Shown piece after piece: positions 15,800-26,402 of a stretch of DNA of 64,000 nt. The stretch is from assembly GCF_005771535.1 (NCBI RefSeq), contig NZ_VANU01000002.1:469837-533836 (forward strand). Reading direction: 5' to 3'. A program made the position numbers and the translations under genes. The stretch is from Arcobacter arenosus. Lineage in GTDB: Bacteria; Campylobacterota; Campylobacteria; Campylobacterales; Arcobacteraceae. A model generated the notes under the pieces. It worked only from the letters and a program-made list of their open reading frames with translations. It was not told the DNA's origin and ran no database searches. The number at the start of each line of letters is the position of its first letter. Positions within the stretch are counted from its first letter, which is position 1.

Positions 15800-16947
15800 T
15801 GAAAAGGCTAATTGCACTATTTTTAATATTTTTATCTACATTTGCTTTTGCAAATGAACTTACAAATGAAGAAGCTTCAGCTTTTGGTGATCAAACTCAA
15901 CCAAAAGCTCAAAGCTATTCAAACACAACTTTTACAAAAAATCTATATTTATCATATTTAAATTATCCAAATCACGTTTTTAGAAATCAAAGATTTGTAG
16001 TTGAAATAAAAGCATTAATTACAAGAAAAAATTTTAATTCAATACAAACAGTTTTTTTAAATGGTAATGGAATTGCACCTTCTAATCCAAAAGAGATTTG
16101 GAAGAAATTAGAAACTGAAGATAATACATACACAAATAAATTTTATTTTAAAGCAAAAAATCCAAATTTTGTAATGCCTACAATTGAAGTTAGATTATAT
16201 AATGGAAATCAATTAGTAGAGTCTAGACAAATCATGGGAAAAAATGTAGGTTTTTCTGATATTGCAAAAAGTGACGAAAGATTTACAAATGTAATCGCTT
16301 CACAATTGACATTAATTGGTACAAAAACAAAACAATATAATAATAAAGAAGCATTAACAATTATTGATATTAATGCTAAAAATTCAAACTTAGAAGATTT
16401 TAGTTTAAAAGGATTTGAAGAACAGGGAATTACAGTTTTTGAAGAAAACTTACCTGATCAACATATTATATATAATGTAACTATTCCTATTCATAAAAAA
16501 AATATTATTTTTAACTACTATAATACAACAAAAAATCAATTTGAAAAAATTGAAGTTCCTATTACTTTTGATGAAGAATTAGTTAGTACCCAAACTGATT
16601 TAAATCCAAATAATTCAAGTTTTGAATTTTATAAAAAAATTGCTATGGGTGTTTTATCACTTGTTTTATTGGTATTATTAATTTGGAAAAGAAAATATTA
16701 TATCTTGATTCCTTTTTTAATTTCACTTGCAATTTTTATTTTATTCGCTATGCCAAATAAAACAATTACATTAAAAGAAAAAACAGTTATTTATATTCTT
16801 CCTACTAAAAACTCTACTATATTTCAAAAAGTAGAAAAAGAATCTACAGTTGAAGAGATGAAAAGAAAAAATGGTTTTATTAAAATTATGTTTGGTAGTG
16901 GAAATTATATTGGATGGGTAAAAGAAGAAGATGTTAGCACGAATTAG
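15799..16947 (+). CDS. Membrane-anchored periplasmic protein with C-terminal SH3-like domain
   Basis: A 382-residue protein of no family I can name with certainty. It has a signal peptide (to ~residue 19, FAFANE), a ~240-residue extracytoplasmic part rich in beta strands, one or two membrane segments at ~280-320 (MGVLSLVLLVLLIWKRKYYI and the following IPFLISLAIFILFA), and a final ~60 residues with an SH3b-like pattern ending YIGWVKEEDV. The layout recalls BatD-type proteins. The GTG start overlaps the purQ stop (TAGTG), and its end overlaps plsC by 17 bases, so it belongs to the same transcript. Confidence 0.6.
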   Translation: MKRLIALFLIFLSTFAFANELTNEEASAFGDQTQPKAQSYSNTTFTKNLYLSYLNYPNHVFRNQRFVVEIKALITRKNFNSIQTVFLNGNGIAPSNPKEIWKKLETEDNTYTNKFYFKAKNPNFVMPTIEVRLYNGNQLVESRQIMGKNVGFSDIAKSDERFTNVIASQLTLIGTKTKQYNNKEALTIIDINAKNSNLEDFSLKGFEEQGITVFEENLPDQHIIYNVTIPIHKKNIIFNYYNTTKNQFEKIEVPITFDEELVSTQTDLNPNNSSFEFYKKIAMGVLSLVLLVLLIWKRKYYILIPFLISLAIFILFAMPNKTITLKEKTVIYILPTKNSTIFQKVEKESTVEEMKRKNGFIKIMFGSGNYIGWVKEEDVSTN

Positions 16948-17611
16948 AGGTTTATTTGTATTAGTTCAGTTTTCTGTAACTGTAGCAATTGTAATTGCTG
17001 CAATGTATACGTTAAGAAACCATGTCCATAAAATTATTAAAATCTGGATGAAAGTTCAAATCTATTTATTAGGTATAAAACTAGAAGAGGTTGGAAAACT
17101 AGATGAATCATGTGATTTAGTCTTAATGAATCACCAAAGTTTATTAGATATTATTATTATGGAACATATTCACTCAAGACACTTAGCTTGGGTTGCAAAA
17201 AAAGAGATTACTGATTTACCATTCTTTGGACATATTATTAAGGGACCAAATATGATCTCAATTGACAGAGAAGATAAAGCTGGCATTATCCATTTAATAA
17301 AAGAAGTAAAAGACAGACTTGGGCGTGGAAGACCAATTGCAATGTTCCCTGAAGGAACAAGATCAACTGGAAAAAAAATGTTTGATTTTAAGCCAGGTGC
17401 AAGGTTAATTGGAAATAAATTTAATTTAAAAGTTCAACCTGTAATCATCATAAACACAAGGGCAATTTTAGATTCTAAAAAACTAACACAAACACCTGGT
17501 ATTGTAAAGGTAATTTACTTAGACCCAATACAAGCAGATAAAAACACTGATTGGTTTGAGAAAACAGAACAAAATATGAAATCTGTATTTGAAAAAGAGA
17601 TTAATAAGTAA
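16931..17611 (+). CDS. plsC: 1-acyl-sn-glycerol-3-phosphate acyltransferase
   Basis: A 226-residue PlsC/LPLAT family enzyme that acylates lysophosphatidic acid to phosphatidic acid at the inner membrane. A membrane helix lies at ~5-25; the catalytic block is NHQSLLD (NHx4D) at ~67-73, and the glycerol-phosphate binding block is FPEGTRS at ~140. The length is normal. The ATG lies inside the end of the upstream gene, and the stop overlaps the crcB start (TAATG), indicating coupled translation. Confidence 0.94.
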   Translation: MLARIRGLFVLVQFSVTVAIVIAAMYTLRNHVHKIIKIWMKVQIYLLGIKLEEVGKLDESCDLVLMNHQSLLDIIIMEHIHSRHLAWVAKKEITDLPFFGHIIKGPNMISIDREDKAGIIHLIKEVKDRLGRGRPIAMFPEGTRSTGKKMFDFKPGARLIGNKFNLKVQPVIIINTRAILDSKKLTQTPGIVKVIYLDPIQADKNTDWFEKTEQNMKSVFEKEINK

Positions 17612-17997
17612 TGACTCTTTCTTGGCAAACAATATTAGCTATTGGTTTAGGTGGATTTTTAGGTGCAATTGCAAGGGCTTACTCTGTACACCTAAGTAAT
17701 AAACTTATACCTTTGGAGTTTCCTTTAGGTGTATTAATTGTAAATATTTTAGGAAGTTTTATAATAGGTGTTTTATTTGCTATCTTTGCCCACTATACAA
17801 TAAATGATTCCCTTAAAGCCTTTCTTACAACAGGATTTTTAGGGGCTTTAACCACTTATTCAACCTTTGCAATTGAGAGTTTCTTTTTATTACAAACTTC
17901 ACTATTCCTTGGATTAACTAATATGTTCTTAAATCTATTTGGAACAGTACTTGCTGCTGCAAGTGGATATAAGTTACTTCACTTTTTTCTGAAATAG
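17611..17997 (+). CDS. crcB: Fluoride channel CrcB/Fluc
   Basis: A 128-residue four-helix membrane protein with the Fluc signatures GGFLGAIAR (~14-22), N-x-LGSF-x-x-G (~45-52) and TTGFLGALTTYSTF (~72-85). Dual-topology dimers export fluoride. The gene overlaps the plsC stop by one base. No fluoride riboswitch precedes it, because it is read from the upstream operon. Confidence 0.94.
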   Translation: MTLSWQTILAIGLGGFLGAIARAYSVHLSNKLIPLEFPLGVLIVNILGSFIIGVLFAIFAHYTINDSLKAFLTTGFLGALTTYSTFAIESFFLLQTSLFLGLTNMFLNLFGTVLAAASGYKLLHFFLK

Positions 17998-18053
17998 TAT
18001 TCACATTAACTTAAAAAATTGACTTACGTCATTTCATTTAAGCTTCAAAAAGA

Positions 18054-18059
18054 TATAAT
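18054..18059 (+). promoter_or_regulatory. Candidate -10 box for tatA-argS
   Basis: TATAAT 33 bases before the tatA ATG; an AAGAAGGA ribosome binding site follows. A small palindrome TGAC-TTAC-GTCA (18020-18031) lies ~25 bases farther upstream and could be an operator. Confidence 0.5.
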
Positions 18060-18092
18060 TATCACTAAAAATTAGATAAGAAGGATTTAAAA

Positions 18093-18320
18093 ATGGGTAT
18101 GCCAGGTGGTATGGAGTGGATATTAATTGCTCTAGTTGTATTACTATTATTTGGTGGAAAGAAAATTCCAGAATTAGCAAAAGGTTTAGGAAGTGGTATT
18201 AAAAACTTCAAAAAAGCTGTAAAAGATGATGAAGAAGTAGCTACAACTGAAAAAGCTGAAGAGATTGAAAAAAAAGCTGAGGCTAAAAAAGAAGAGCCTA
18301 CTGAAAATAAAACTGTATAA
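18093..18320 (+). CDS. tatA: Twin-arginine translocase subunit TatA
   Basis: A 75-residue single-span protein: membrane helix [25 protein letters not shown] (~8-32) with the FG hinge, an amphipathic helix, and an acidic/lysine-rich tail with many Lys-Ala-Glu repeats. TatA oligomers form the pore for folded, signal-bearing proteins together with TatBC, which are not in the window. It is upstream of argS by 14 bases. Confidence 0.94.
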   Translation: MGMPGGMEWILIALVVLLLFGGKKIPELAKGLGSGIKNFKKAVKDDEEVATTEKAEEIEKKAEAKKEEPTENKTV

Positions 18321-18334
18321 TATAAGAGACTAGA

Positions 18335-19924
18335 TTGCAAAAATTAGTAAAAAATTATATTGAAGATATTTTAGAAAAAGAGGTAGTTTTAGAGAAACCT
18401 AAAGATATTACTTTAGGACACTTCGCAACACCAGTAGCTTTTTCTTTGGCTAAAGAATTAAGAAAATCACCTATGATTATAGCTGAAGAACTAGCTTCAA
18501 AGTTTGATGAATCAATTATTTTCGAAAAAGTTGAAGCTGTTAAAGGTTTCATTAACTTTAAACTTTCAAATGGATTTTTAGAACAACTTTCAAAAGAAGC
18601 ATTACAACTTGGAAACGATTTTGGAAAATGTGAAAAAAGAGATCAATCAATACTTTTAGAATATGTAAGTGCTAATCCTACTGGACCACTTCATATAGGT
18701 CATGCAAGGGGAGCTGTTCTTGGTGATTCTATTGCTAGAGTTGGTAGACATTTAGGTTTTGATATTACAACTGAGTATTATGTAAATGATGCAGGTGCTC
18801 AAATGGATATGTTAGGTCTATCTATCTCTTTAGCAGGTCGTGATTTAATTTTAAAAGAAACTGTTGAATATCCTGAAAAGTATTATAGAGGTGATTATTT
18901 AGTTGATATTGCCCAACAAATCTTTGAGAAACATGGAGCAGAAATTTTCCATGATGAATCAAGATTTAGAGAAATGGCTGAGTTTGGAAAAGATATTGTA
19001 ATGAATATTATAATTTCTGACCTAAAAGATGTAGGGATAGAATTTGATAACTTTGTTTCAGAAGCATCTTTATATGACGCATGGCTTGATACAAAAAAAG
19101 TTCTACTTGACAATGGTTCACTTTATGAAAAAGATGAAAAAATATTTTTAAAGTCAACTTTACATGGTGATGACAATGATAGAGTTGTAGTAAGAGAAAA
19201 TGGAATACCAACATATCTTGCTGGAGATATAATTTATCATAAAAATAAGTTTGATAGAGCTTATGACCATTATATAAATATTTGGGGTGCAGATCACCAC
19301 GGATATATAAAAAGAGTACATGCTGCAGTTGAGTTCTTAGGAAACGATTCTTCAAAACTTGAAATTTTACTTTCTCAAATGGTTCAATTACTTAAAGGTG
19401 GAGAACCTTATAAAATGAGTAAAAGAGCTGGTAATGTAATCCTAATGAGCGATATAGCTGAAGAGATTGGTTCAGATACGCTAAGATTTGTTTTCTTAAC
19501 TAAAAAAAGTGATACTCACTTAGAGTTTGATTTAGATATGTTAAAAAATCAAGATAGTTCAAATCCAATTTTTTATATTAATTATGCATATGCTAGAATT
19601 AATCAAGTATTCAAAAAAAGTGAAAAAAGTTTTGAATCAGTATTAAATGAAAACTATGAAAATCTTAATCAAGATGGTTTAAATTTAGTATATGAGTCTT
19701 TATTAATGCCTTCAGTATTGGAAGAGGCATTTGCAAAAAGAGATATGCAAAAGATTACTGATTATCTTTATTCTCTTGCATCATCAGTACATAGATTTTA
19801 CAATGAACATAAAATTGTTGGAAGTGATGATGAAAATAAATACTTAAAAGTTTTAAGTCTTTGTGCATTAACAATTAATGTAACATTAGGTTTATTAGGA
19901 ATAAAAGCTAAAGAGGTGATGTAA
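18335..19924 (+). CDS. argS: Arginyl-tRNA synthetase
   Basis: A 529-residue class I aminoacyl-tRNA synthetase. It has the N-terminal Add-1 domain, the HIGH motif as PLHIGHARGAVLGD (~118-131), a GADHHGY segment, and a KMSK motif (PYKMSKRAGN, ~350-360), then a helical anticodon-binding domain (YAYARINQV...). The predicted start is TTG at 18335 (QKLVKNYIEDIL follows), since no ATG is available in the proper region. A 42-residue ORF overlaps its stop (TAATG). Confidence 0.95.
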   Translation: MQKLVKNYIEDILEKEVVLEKPKDITLGHFATPVAFSLAKELRKSPMIIAEELASKFDESIIFEKVEAVKGFINFKLSNGFLEQLSKEALQLGNDFGKCEKRDQSILLEYVSANPTGPLHIGHARGAVLGDSIARVGRHLGFDITTEYYVNDAGAQMDMLGLSISLAGRDLILKETVEYPEKYYRGDYLVDIAQQIFEKHGAEIFHDESRFREMAEFGKDIVMNIIISDLKDVGIEFDNFVSEASLYDAWLDTKKVLLDNGSLYEKDEKIFLKSTLHGDDNDRVVVRENGIPTYLAGDIIYHKNKFDRAYDHYINIWGADHHGYIKRVHAAVEFLGNDSSKLEILLSQMVQLLKGGEPYKMSKRAGNVILMSDIAEEIGSDTLRFVFLTKKSDTHLEFDLDMLKNQDSSNPIFYINYAYARINQVFKKSEKSFESVLNENYENLNQDGLNLVYESLLMPSVLEEAFAKRDMQKITDYLYSLASSVHRFYNEHKIVGSDDENKYLKVLSLCALTINVTLGLLGIKAKEVM

Positions 19925-20052
19925 TGAAATGGTTTATAATTATACTTATAATTTTAATTGGTATTGCAATCTCAACGGGATATATGGGTGGAGCTAAAGA
20001 TGCTGCATCAAACTATAATAAACTATTAACAGGAAAACCTGCTGCTAATTAA
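19924..20052 (+). CDS. 42-residue single-span membrane protein
   Basis: The ATG overlaps the argS stop codon by one base. The peptide has one strongly hydrophobic helix (MKWFIIILIILIGIAISTGY) followed by a short polar tail ending TGKPAAN. It has no signal-peptidase site and is probably an inner-membrane microprotein translated by coupling to argS. No family recognised; a terminator follows directly, which supports it being the last cistron of the tatA-argS transcript. Confidence 0.6.
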   Translation: MKWFIIILIILIGIAISTGYMGGAKDAASNYNKLLTGKPAAN

Positions 20053-20075
20053 TAAAAGGGATTATCCCTTTTATT
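20051..20075. terminator. Bidirectional terminator between argS unit and rsfS
   Basis: Perfect 11-bp stem AATAAAAGGGA / TCCCTTTTATT with a TTA loop. It serves the microprotein/argS transcript on the plus strand and nadD-rsfS on the minus strand. Confidence 0.8.
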
Positions 20076-20085
20076 ATATAGATTT

Positions 20086-20409
20086 TTAGGCTTTAGCCTC
20101 AAGTTCACTTAAGAACTCTTCAATAGTATATTTTTCTCTATATTTTTCACTCATTAGATGAATAAAAATATCACCCATATCTATAATTGTCCAATTTTCA
20201 TCATCATCAACTCTTAAAAACTCTTCACCTAAAGGTTTTAAATCATTTTTTAAATAGTTTAATAATGCAAATCCATGTTTTGGGTTTAATGTAGTAGCTA
20301 TAACCACATAATCAACTATATATTCTTTGTTTGTTAAGTCAATAACTTCAATGTTTTCAGCTTTTTTATCATCTAAAATAGCTTTAATTGTCTCTAATCT
20401 TTTGTTCAA
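20086..20409 (-). CDS. rsfS: Ribosomal silencing factor RsfS
   Basis: A 107-residue RsfS/Iojap protein with the family blocks YVVIATTLNPKHGFAL, DDDENWTIIDMGDIFIHLM and the ending SEKYREKYTIEEF. It binds ribosomal protein uL14 and blocks subunit joining during starvation. Its start overlaps the end of nadD by four bases (ATGA type), the common nadD-rsfS arrangement. Confidence 0.95.
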   Translation of the reverse strand: MNKRLETIKAILDDKKAENIEVIDLTNKEYIVDYVVIATTLNPKHGFALLNYLKNDLKPLGEEFLRVDDDENWTIIDMGDIFIHLMSEKYREKYTIEEFLSELEAKA

Positions 20410-20957
20410 ATTTTACCTTTTTCTTTCCAGATGTTTTTTACATCTTTTCTAATTTTTTTGGGAATATAATTTAATCTAAAAGTGTTTCTTAATTCAGTAG
20501 AACTAATTTTAATATCAACCTTTAGTTTTTTAACATTTCCATTGTTATTGTATTTTATTCCATCTCTAGTAACTACAACAAGGGTTACAAGTTTTTCAAT
20601 CTCTTCAAAACTGTCCCATAAATGAAACGACTTATAATTGTCCGCACCTATAATTAAGTACAGTTTTTCAGGTTTATACTTTTTTAAAACAAATTTAATT
20701 GTTTCAATAGAATAAACTGGTCTTTTCATATCAATTTCAAAAGAAGAAACTTTAACAGATTCTTTTTTTGAAAAGAGTTTTTTTAGTAATTTAAATCTTG
20801 TTTTAGCATCCAAAAAAGATTTGACTTTAAGGGGATTTAAATATGCAGGGACAATAAGCAATAAATCTATATCTAACTTTTTTAAAGCTTTTTTTACAAT
20901 GGTTTGGTGACCAATATGTGGAGGGTCAAAACTTCCACCAAAAATTGCTATATGCAC
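20406..20957 (-). CDS. nadD: Nicotinate-nucleotide adenylyltransferase
   Basis: A 183-residue cytidylyltransferase-fold enzyme with GGSFDPPHIGH at residues 6-16 and ISSTELR near the C-terminus, the ATP-binding motifs of NadD. It converts nicotinate mononucleotide to deamido-NAD. It is slightly short of the ~210-residue E. coli enzyme but otherwise complete. Overlapping coupling with rsfS; divergent from pgk. Confidence 0.95.
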   Translation of the reverse strand: MHIAIFGGSFDPPHIGHQTIVKKALKKLDIDLLLIVPAYLNPLKVKSFLDAKTRFKLLKKLFSKKESVKVSSFEIDMKRPVYSIETIKFVLKKYKPEKLYLIIGADNYKSFHLWDSFEEIEKLVTLVVVTRDGIKYNNNGNVKKLKVDIKISSTELRNTFRLNYIPKKIRKDVKNIWKEKGKI

Positions 20958-21046
20958 CTATATATTACCTTTATACAATGATTAAATAATATTATAGCAA
21001 TTTTTCGATAAAATATCCACGATTTTGTTAATTAAGTGGGGAATTG

Positions 21047-21062
21047 ACTATAAATTTATAGT
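21047..21062. promoter_or_regulatory. 16-bp perfect palindrome upstream of pgk
   Basis: ACTATAAATTTATAGT lies ~67 bases before the pgk ATG in the nadD/pgk divergent region. It contains TATAAA and could be part of the promoter or an operator for a dimeric regulator. Confidence 0.4.
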
Positions 21063-21128
21063 TATAACTTGGCTAGGTGTGTGAACAATTTTTAACACAA
21101 ATTTAATACAGTTTAAAATGAGGGAAAA

Positions 21129-22325
21129 ATGAAATTACAAGAGATTAAAAACATTGATATTGATGGGAAAAAAGTATTTATAAGATGTGACTTTAATGTA
21201 CCTATGGATGAATATAATAATATTACAGACGATAGAAGAATAAAAAGTGCATTAAACACAATTAGATACTGTATTGATAGAGATTGTTCAATTATTTTGG
21301 CATCACACTTTGGTAGACCGTCTGAACCAGGAGAAGAGAAATATTCTTTAAAACCAGTTGCAAAAAGATTACACACTCTTTTAAAACAAGAGATAAAAAT
21401 GGCAAAAAATGTAATTGGCGATGACACACTTGAAACTGCACAAAATCTTGAAGCAGGTGAGATTTTATTACTTGAAAACTTAAGATATGAGCAAGGTGAG
21501 AAAAAAAATGATGAAGAATTTGCTTCAAAACTAGCATCGATGGCTGATGTATATATCAATGATGCTTTTGGTGTTTCTCATAGAGCTCACGCATCTGTAG
21601 AGGCTATTACAAAATTCTTTGATATTAAACATAAAGCAGCAGGGTTTTTATTAGCAAAAGAGATTAAATTTTTCTATAAAATTATTGAAGAGCCAAAAAG
21701 ACCATTTGTTTCTATTATTGGTGGGTCAAAGGTTTCTGGAAAGCTTGAAGTTTTACATAATCTAATTACAAAAGTTGATAAGATTTTAATTGGTGGAGGG
21801 ATGGCGTTTACATTCTTAAAAGCCCAAGGTTATGAAGTAGGAAAATCATTAGTTGAAGATGATTTAATCCCTGATGCAAAAGAGATTATGCAAAAAGCAC
21901 AAGAGTTAGGAGTTAAACTTTATCTACCTGTAGATATTGTTGCAGCTGAAGCTTTTGATGCAGATGCAATAGCTAAACATGTAACAGCTCAAGAGATTCC
22001 AAGTGAGTGGATGGGACTTGATATTGGACCAGCAACTGCTCAATTATTTAGATTTGCACTTTCAGATGCAAATACTATTTTATGGAATGGACCAATGGGT
22101 GTTTATGAAATGGAAAAATTTGCAAAGGGAAGTACTAGAATCTCTAATACTGTTGCTCAATCTTTTGCAACAACAGTTGTTGGTGGTGGAGATACAGCAG
22201 ATTTAGTTAGAGTAACTGGAGATGAAGAGGATATGACATTTATCTCTACAGGTGGTGGAGCATCATTAGAGTTAATTGAAGGAAAAGTTTTACCTGGAGT
22301 TAAAGCTTTGGTTTTACAGGATTAA
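21129..22325 (+). CDS. pgk: Phosphoglycerate kinase
   Basis: A 398-residue monomeric glycolytic/gluconeogenic kinase. The N-terminal domain has RCDFNVPMD (~20-28) and the SHFGRP loop; the C-terminal domain shows the nucleotide-binding GGSKVSGK (~198) and the closing GGGDTADLV...STGGGASLE. Length is standard. AGGGAAAAATG gives the start. tpiA and fabI follow at 4 and 2 bases, so the three form an operon. Confidence 0.96.
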   Translation: MKLQEIKNIDIDGKKVFIRCDFNVPMDEYNNITDDRRIKSALNTIRYCIDRDCSIILASHFGRPSEPGEEKYSLKPVAKRLHTLLKQEIKMAKNVIGDDTLETAQNLEAGEILLLENLRYEQGEKKNDEEFASKLASMADVYINDAFGVSHRAHASVEAITKFFDIKHKAAGFLLAKEIKFFYKIIEEPKRPFVSIIGGSKVSGKLEVLHNLITKVDKILIGGGMAFTFLKAQGYEVGKSLVEDDLIPDAKEIMQKAQELGVKLYLPVDIVAAEAFDADAIAKHVTAQEIPSEWMGLDIGPATAQLFRFALSDANTILWNGPMGVYEMEKFAKGSTRISNTVAQSFATTVVGGGDTADLVRVTGDEEDMTFISTGGGASLELIEGKVLPGVKALVLQD

Positions 22326-22329
22326 TTCA

Positions 22330-23870
<1,541 letters not shown>

Positions 23871-23889
23871 TTATAAACTATAATCTTTT

Positions 23890-23962
23890 GTAGAACTTCT
23901 ACGTTGTCAAAGAAAATTTAACTAGTCATTTACTTTAGTAAACTCCTAGATTAAATTTTCTT
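23890..23962. repeat. Palindromic intergenic element between fabI and lysA
   Basis: A small GTAGAA-C-TTCTAC palindrome (23890-23902) is followed by a large hairpin: 23910-23925 pairs with 23946-23962 (one bulged base), enclosing an inner TTTAC/GTAAA stem (23929-23942). It may end the fabI transcript. On the minus strand it shares TGACAA..GTAG.AG and TAGGAG...ATGACTA words with the structure at 7747-7819, suggesting a family of short palindromic repeats. Confidence 0.5.
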
Positions 23963-24099
23963 CTCCGTCTTGAATTTCAAACAAAATCTCACTATTTTTA
24001 ACTATTTATTTGAAGTTAATTTATCAGTACAGATTAAAAGTTTTTGTTTAAAATTTATTGGAATTTTAAATTAAAATTTTAAATTGTTATAGGAAAAAA

Positions 24100-25308
24100 A
24101 TGAGTATTAATTTTAAAGAATTAGCAGACAAATATCAAACACCATATTATGTATATGATTTTGATTATATTACAAATCAATATCAAGAGTTAAAAACTGC
24201 ATTTAAAGCAAGAAAGTCTTTAATCGCATATGCTGTAAAAGCAAACTCAAATCTATCAGTTATAAAACATTTAGCATCTTTAGGTGCAGGGGCTGATTGT
24301 GTTTCTATTGGTGAAGTAAAAAGAGCATTAAAAGTTGGAATAGCTCCATATAAGATTATTTTTTCAGGTGTTGGTAAAATTGACTCTGAAATAAAAGAAG
24401 CATTAGAACTTGGTATTTTAATGATAAATGTTGAATCAGATGCAGAGTTACAAAGAGTAGAAACTATTGCAAAAGAACTTGATGTTGTTGCAAGAATCTC
24501 TATTAGGGTTAATCCTAATATTGACCCAAAAACACATCCATATATTTCAACAGGATTACATGAAAATAAATTTGGTGTAGATATTGATACAGCAAAAAGA
24601 ATGTATATTCAATGTAAAAACTCAGATAATTTAGAACCAACTGGTATTCATTGCCATATTGGTTCACAATTAACTGAACTTCAACCAATTAAAGAATCAG
24701 TTCAAATTATTGCTGATTTAGTAAGAAATCTTTCTGCTCTTAAAATTGAGCTTTCTTTTATAGATGTTGGTGGGGGACTTGGAATTATTTATGATGATGA
24801 AAAGTTAATTGATACAAATGAATATGCACAAGCAATTTTAGAAACAATGTTTGGTCTTGATATTACAATTGTATGTGAACCAGGAAGGTTTTTAGTAGGG
24901 AATAGTGGTACTTTTGTAACTAAAGTTTTATATGAAAAAATAAATGGTGAAAAAAGATTTGTTATTGTTGATGGAGCTATGAATGATTTAATTAGACCAG
25001 CTTTATACAATGCCTACCATAAAATTGAAGTTTTAAATGATAATAAAGAGTTTAGCGATTGTAATTTAGTTGGTCCTGTTTGTGAAAGTGGAGATTTCTT
25101 TGCTAAAAATATTGAATTACCACAAACACAACATAATGATTTGGTTGCTATATATTCTGCAGGAGCTTATTGTTTTACAATGGCAAGCAATTATAATACT
25201 AGGGGAAAAGTTGCTGAAATTGCATATGAAAATGGTGAATATAGATTAATCAGAAAAAGAGAGACTTTTGAAGATATAATTGCTTTAGAAGAAGAGTTTA
25301 TAAAATAA
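24100..25308 (+). CDS. lysA: Diaminopimelate decarboxylase
   Basis: A 402-residue PLP enzyme of the alanine-racemase fold making lysine from meso-diaminopimelate. PLP Lys is in IAYAVKANSN (~45), the glycine-rich loop in DVGGGLGI (~225), and the second-domain Cys in GPVCESGDF (~325). Length fits. pheA follows after 24 bases, starting an amino-acid/isoprenoid operon (lysA-pheA-hisC-dxs). Confidence 0.95.
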   Translation: MSINFKELADKYQTPYYVYDFDYITNQYQELKTAFKARKSLIAYAVKANSNLSVIKHLASLGAGADCVSIGEVKRALKVGIAPYKIIFSGVGKIDSEIKEALELGILMINVESDAELQRVETIAKELDVVARISIRVNPNIDPKTHPYISTGLHENKFGVDIDTAKRMYIQCKNSDNLEPTGIHCHIGSQLTELQPIKESVQIIADLVRNLSALKIELSFIDVGGGLGIIYDDEKLIDTNEYAQAILETMFGLDITIVCEPGRFLVGNSGTFVTKVLYEKINGEKRFVIVDGAMNDLIRPALYNAYHKIEVLNDNKEFSDCNLVGPVCESGDFFAKNIELPQTQHNDLVAIYSAGAYCFTMASNYNTRGKVAEIAYENGEYRLIRKRETFEDIIALEEEFIK

Positions 25309-25332
25309 TAAAAGCAATAAAAAGGTTGGGTT

Positions 25333-26400
25333 ATGAGTGAGACTGGACTACAAGAATTAAGAGATAAGTTAGATTCAATTGATAATGAATTATTAAAACT
25401 TATAAATAAAAGAATGGAAGTTGTTCATCAAGTTGGAGCGTTAAAAGCACAAAGTGGGGGAGCAATATATAGACCTGAAAGGGAAAAAGCTATTATTGAT
25501 AGACTTGAGTCATTAAATGATGGTAAACTAAATAGAACTGCAATTGAAGCACTTTTTTTAGAGATTTTTGCTATTTCTAGAAATTTAGAACTTCCAGAAA
25601 ATATAGCATATTTAGGTCCTGAAGGAAGTTTTACTCATCAAGCAGCAGAGGGTAGATTTGGTGCAATGAGTTCATATTTGCCAATTGGCTCTATTAAAGG
25701 TGTATTTAGGGAAGTTAGTTCAAAAAAAGCAAAATTTGGAGTTATACCTATTGAAAACTCTTCAAATGGAATTGTAAGTGATACCATTAGTTGTCTTTCA
25801 AATTATGACCTTAAAATTATTGCTGAAGTGGTTCTAAATATTCACCATACTCTAGCAACAACATGTGATAAGGTTTCAGATATAAAAAGAATTTATTCTA
25901 AAGATATTGCCTTTGATCAATGTAGTAGATTTTTAGAGAATGTTGGACTTGATGAAGTTGAACATATACCTGTTGAGTCAACAACAAAAGCTGCAAAATT
26001 AGCTTTAAATGAAAAAGGAAGTGCAGCAATTTGTTCCCATGTTGGAGCAAAGATTTATAATCTTCCAATTTTATTTGAAAATATTGAAGATAAAGATAAC
26101 AATAAAACAAGATTTTTTATTGTTAGTGATTTTGAAAATGGTAAAAGTGAACATGATAAAACATCAATATTAGTTAAATTACCAAATACTCCTGGTGCAT
26201 TAGTTGAATTTCTAACAGATTTTGATAGAGCAGGAATAAACCTGACAAAAATCAAATCACACATTGTAGAGGGTGTTTCTATTTTCTTTATTGATTTCAA
26301 TGGACATAAAGATGATGATAATGTAAAAACAATTTTTGATAAACATGGTGAATCTATAAAATTCTTAGGTTCATATGTTAAAGAAGTAGAGGATATTTAA
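25333..26400 (+). CDS. pheA: Bifunctional chorismate mutase/prephenate dehydratase
   Basis: A 355-residue P-protein. Residues ~1-90 are an AroQ chorismate mutase (LRDKLDSIDNELLKLINKR, RPEREKAIIDRL). Residues ~95-270 are prephenate dehydratase (YLGPEGSFTHQAAEGRFG, PIENSSNGIVSDT, and the catalytic NKTRFFIVSD). The last ~80 residues are an ACT regulatory domain (TPGALVEFLTDFDRAGINLTKI) that should bind phenylalanine for feedback control. It makes phenylpyruvate. Two bases before hisC. Confidence 0.95.
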   Translation: MSETGLQELRDKLDSIDNELLKLINKRMEVVHQVGALKAQSGGAIYRPEREKAIIDRLESLNDGKLNRTAIEALFLEIFAISRNLELPENIAYLGPEGSFTHQAAEGRFGAMSSYLPIGSIKGVFREVSSKKAKFGVIPIENSSNGIVSDTISCLSNYDLKIIAEVVLNIHHTLATTCDKVSDIKRIYSKDIAFDQCSRFLENVGLDEVEHIPVESTTKAAKLALNEKGSAAICSHVGAKIYNLPILFENIEDKDNNKTRFFIVSDFENGKSEHDKTSILVKLPNTPGALVEFLTDFDRAGINLTKIKSHIVEGVSIFFIDFNGHKDDDNVKTIFDKHGESIKFLGSYVKEVEDI

Positions 26401-26402
26401 AA

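Noticed and set aside
17998..18092. Fluoride riboswitch associated with crcB
   Set aside because: The spacer lies after crcB, not before it, and has no pseudoknot-like conserved bases; crcB itself is embedded in an operon with a one-base overlap.
20086..20957. Possible frameshift between nadD and rsfS
   Set aside because: The four-base overlap is the normal coupled arrangement; both proteins are complete.
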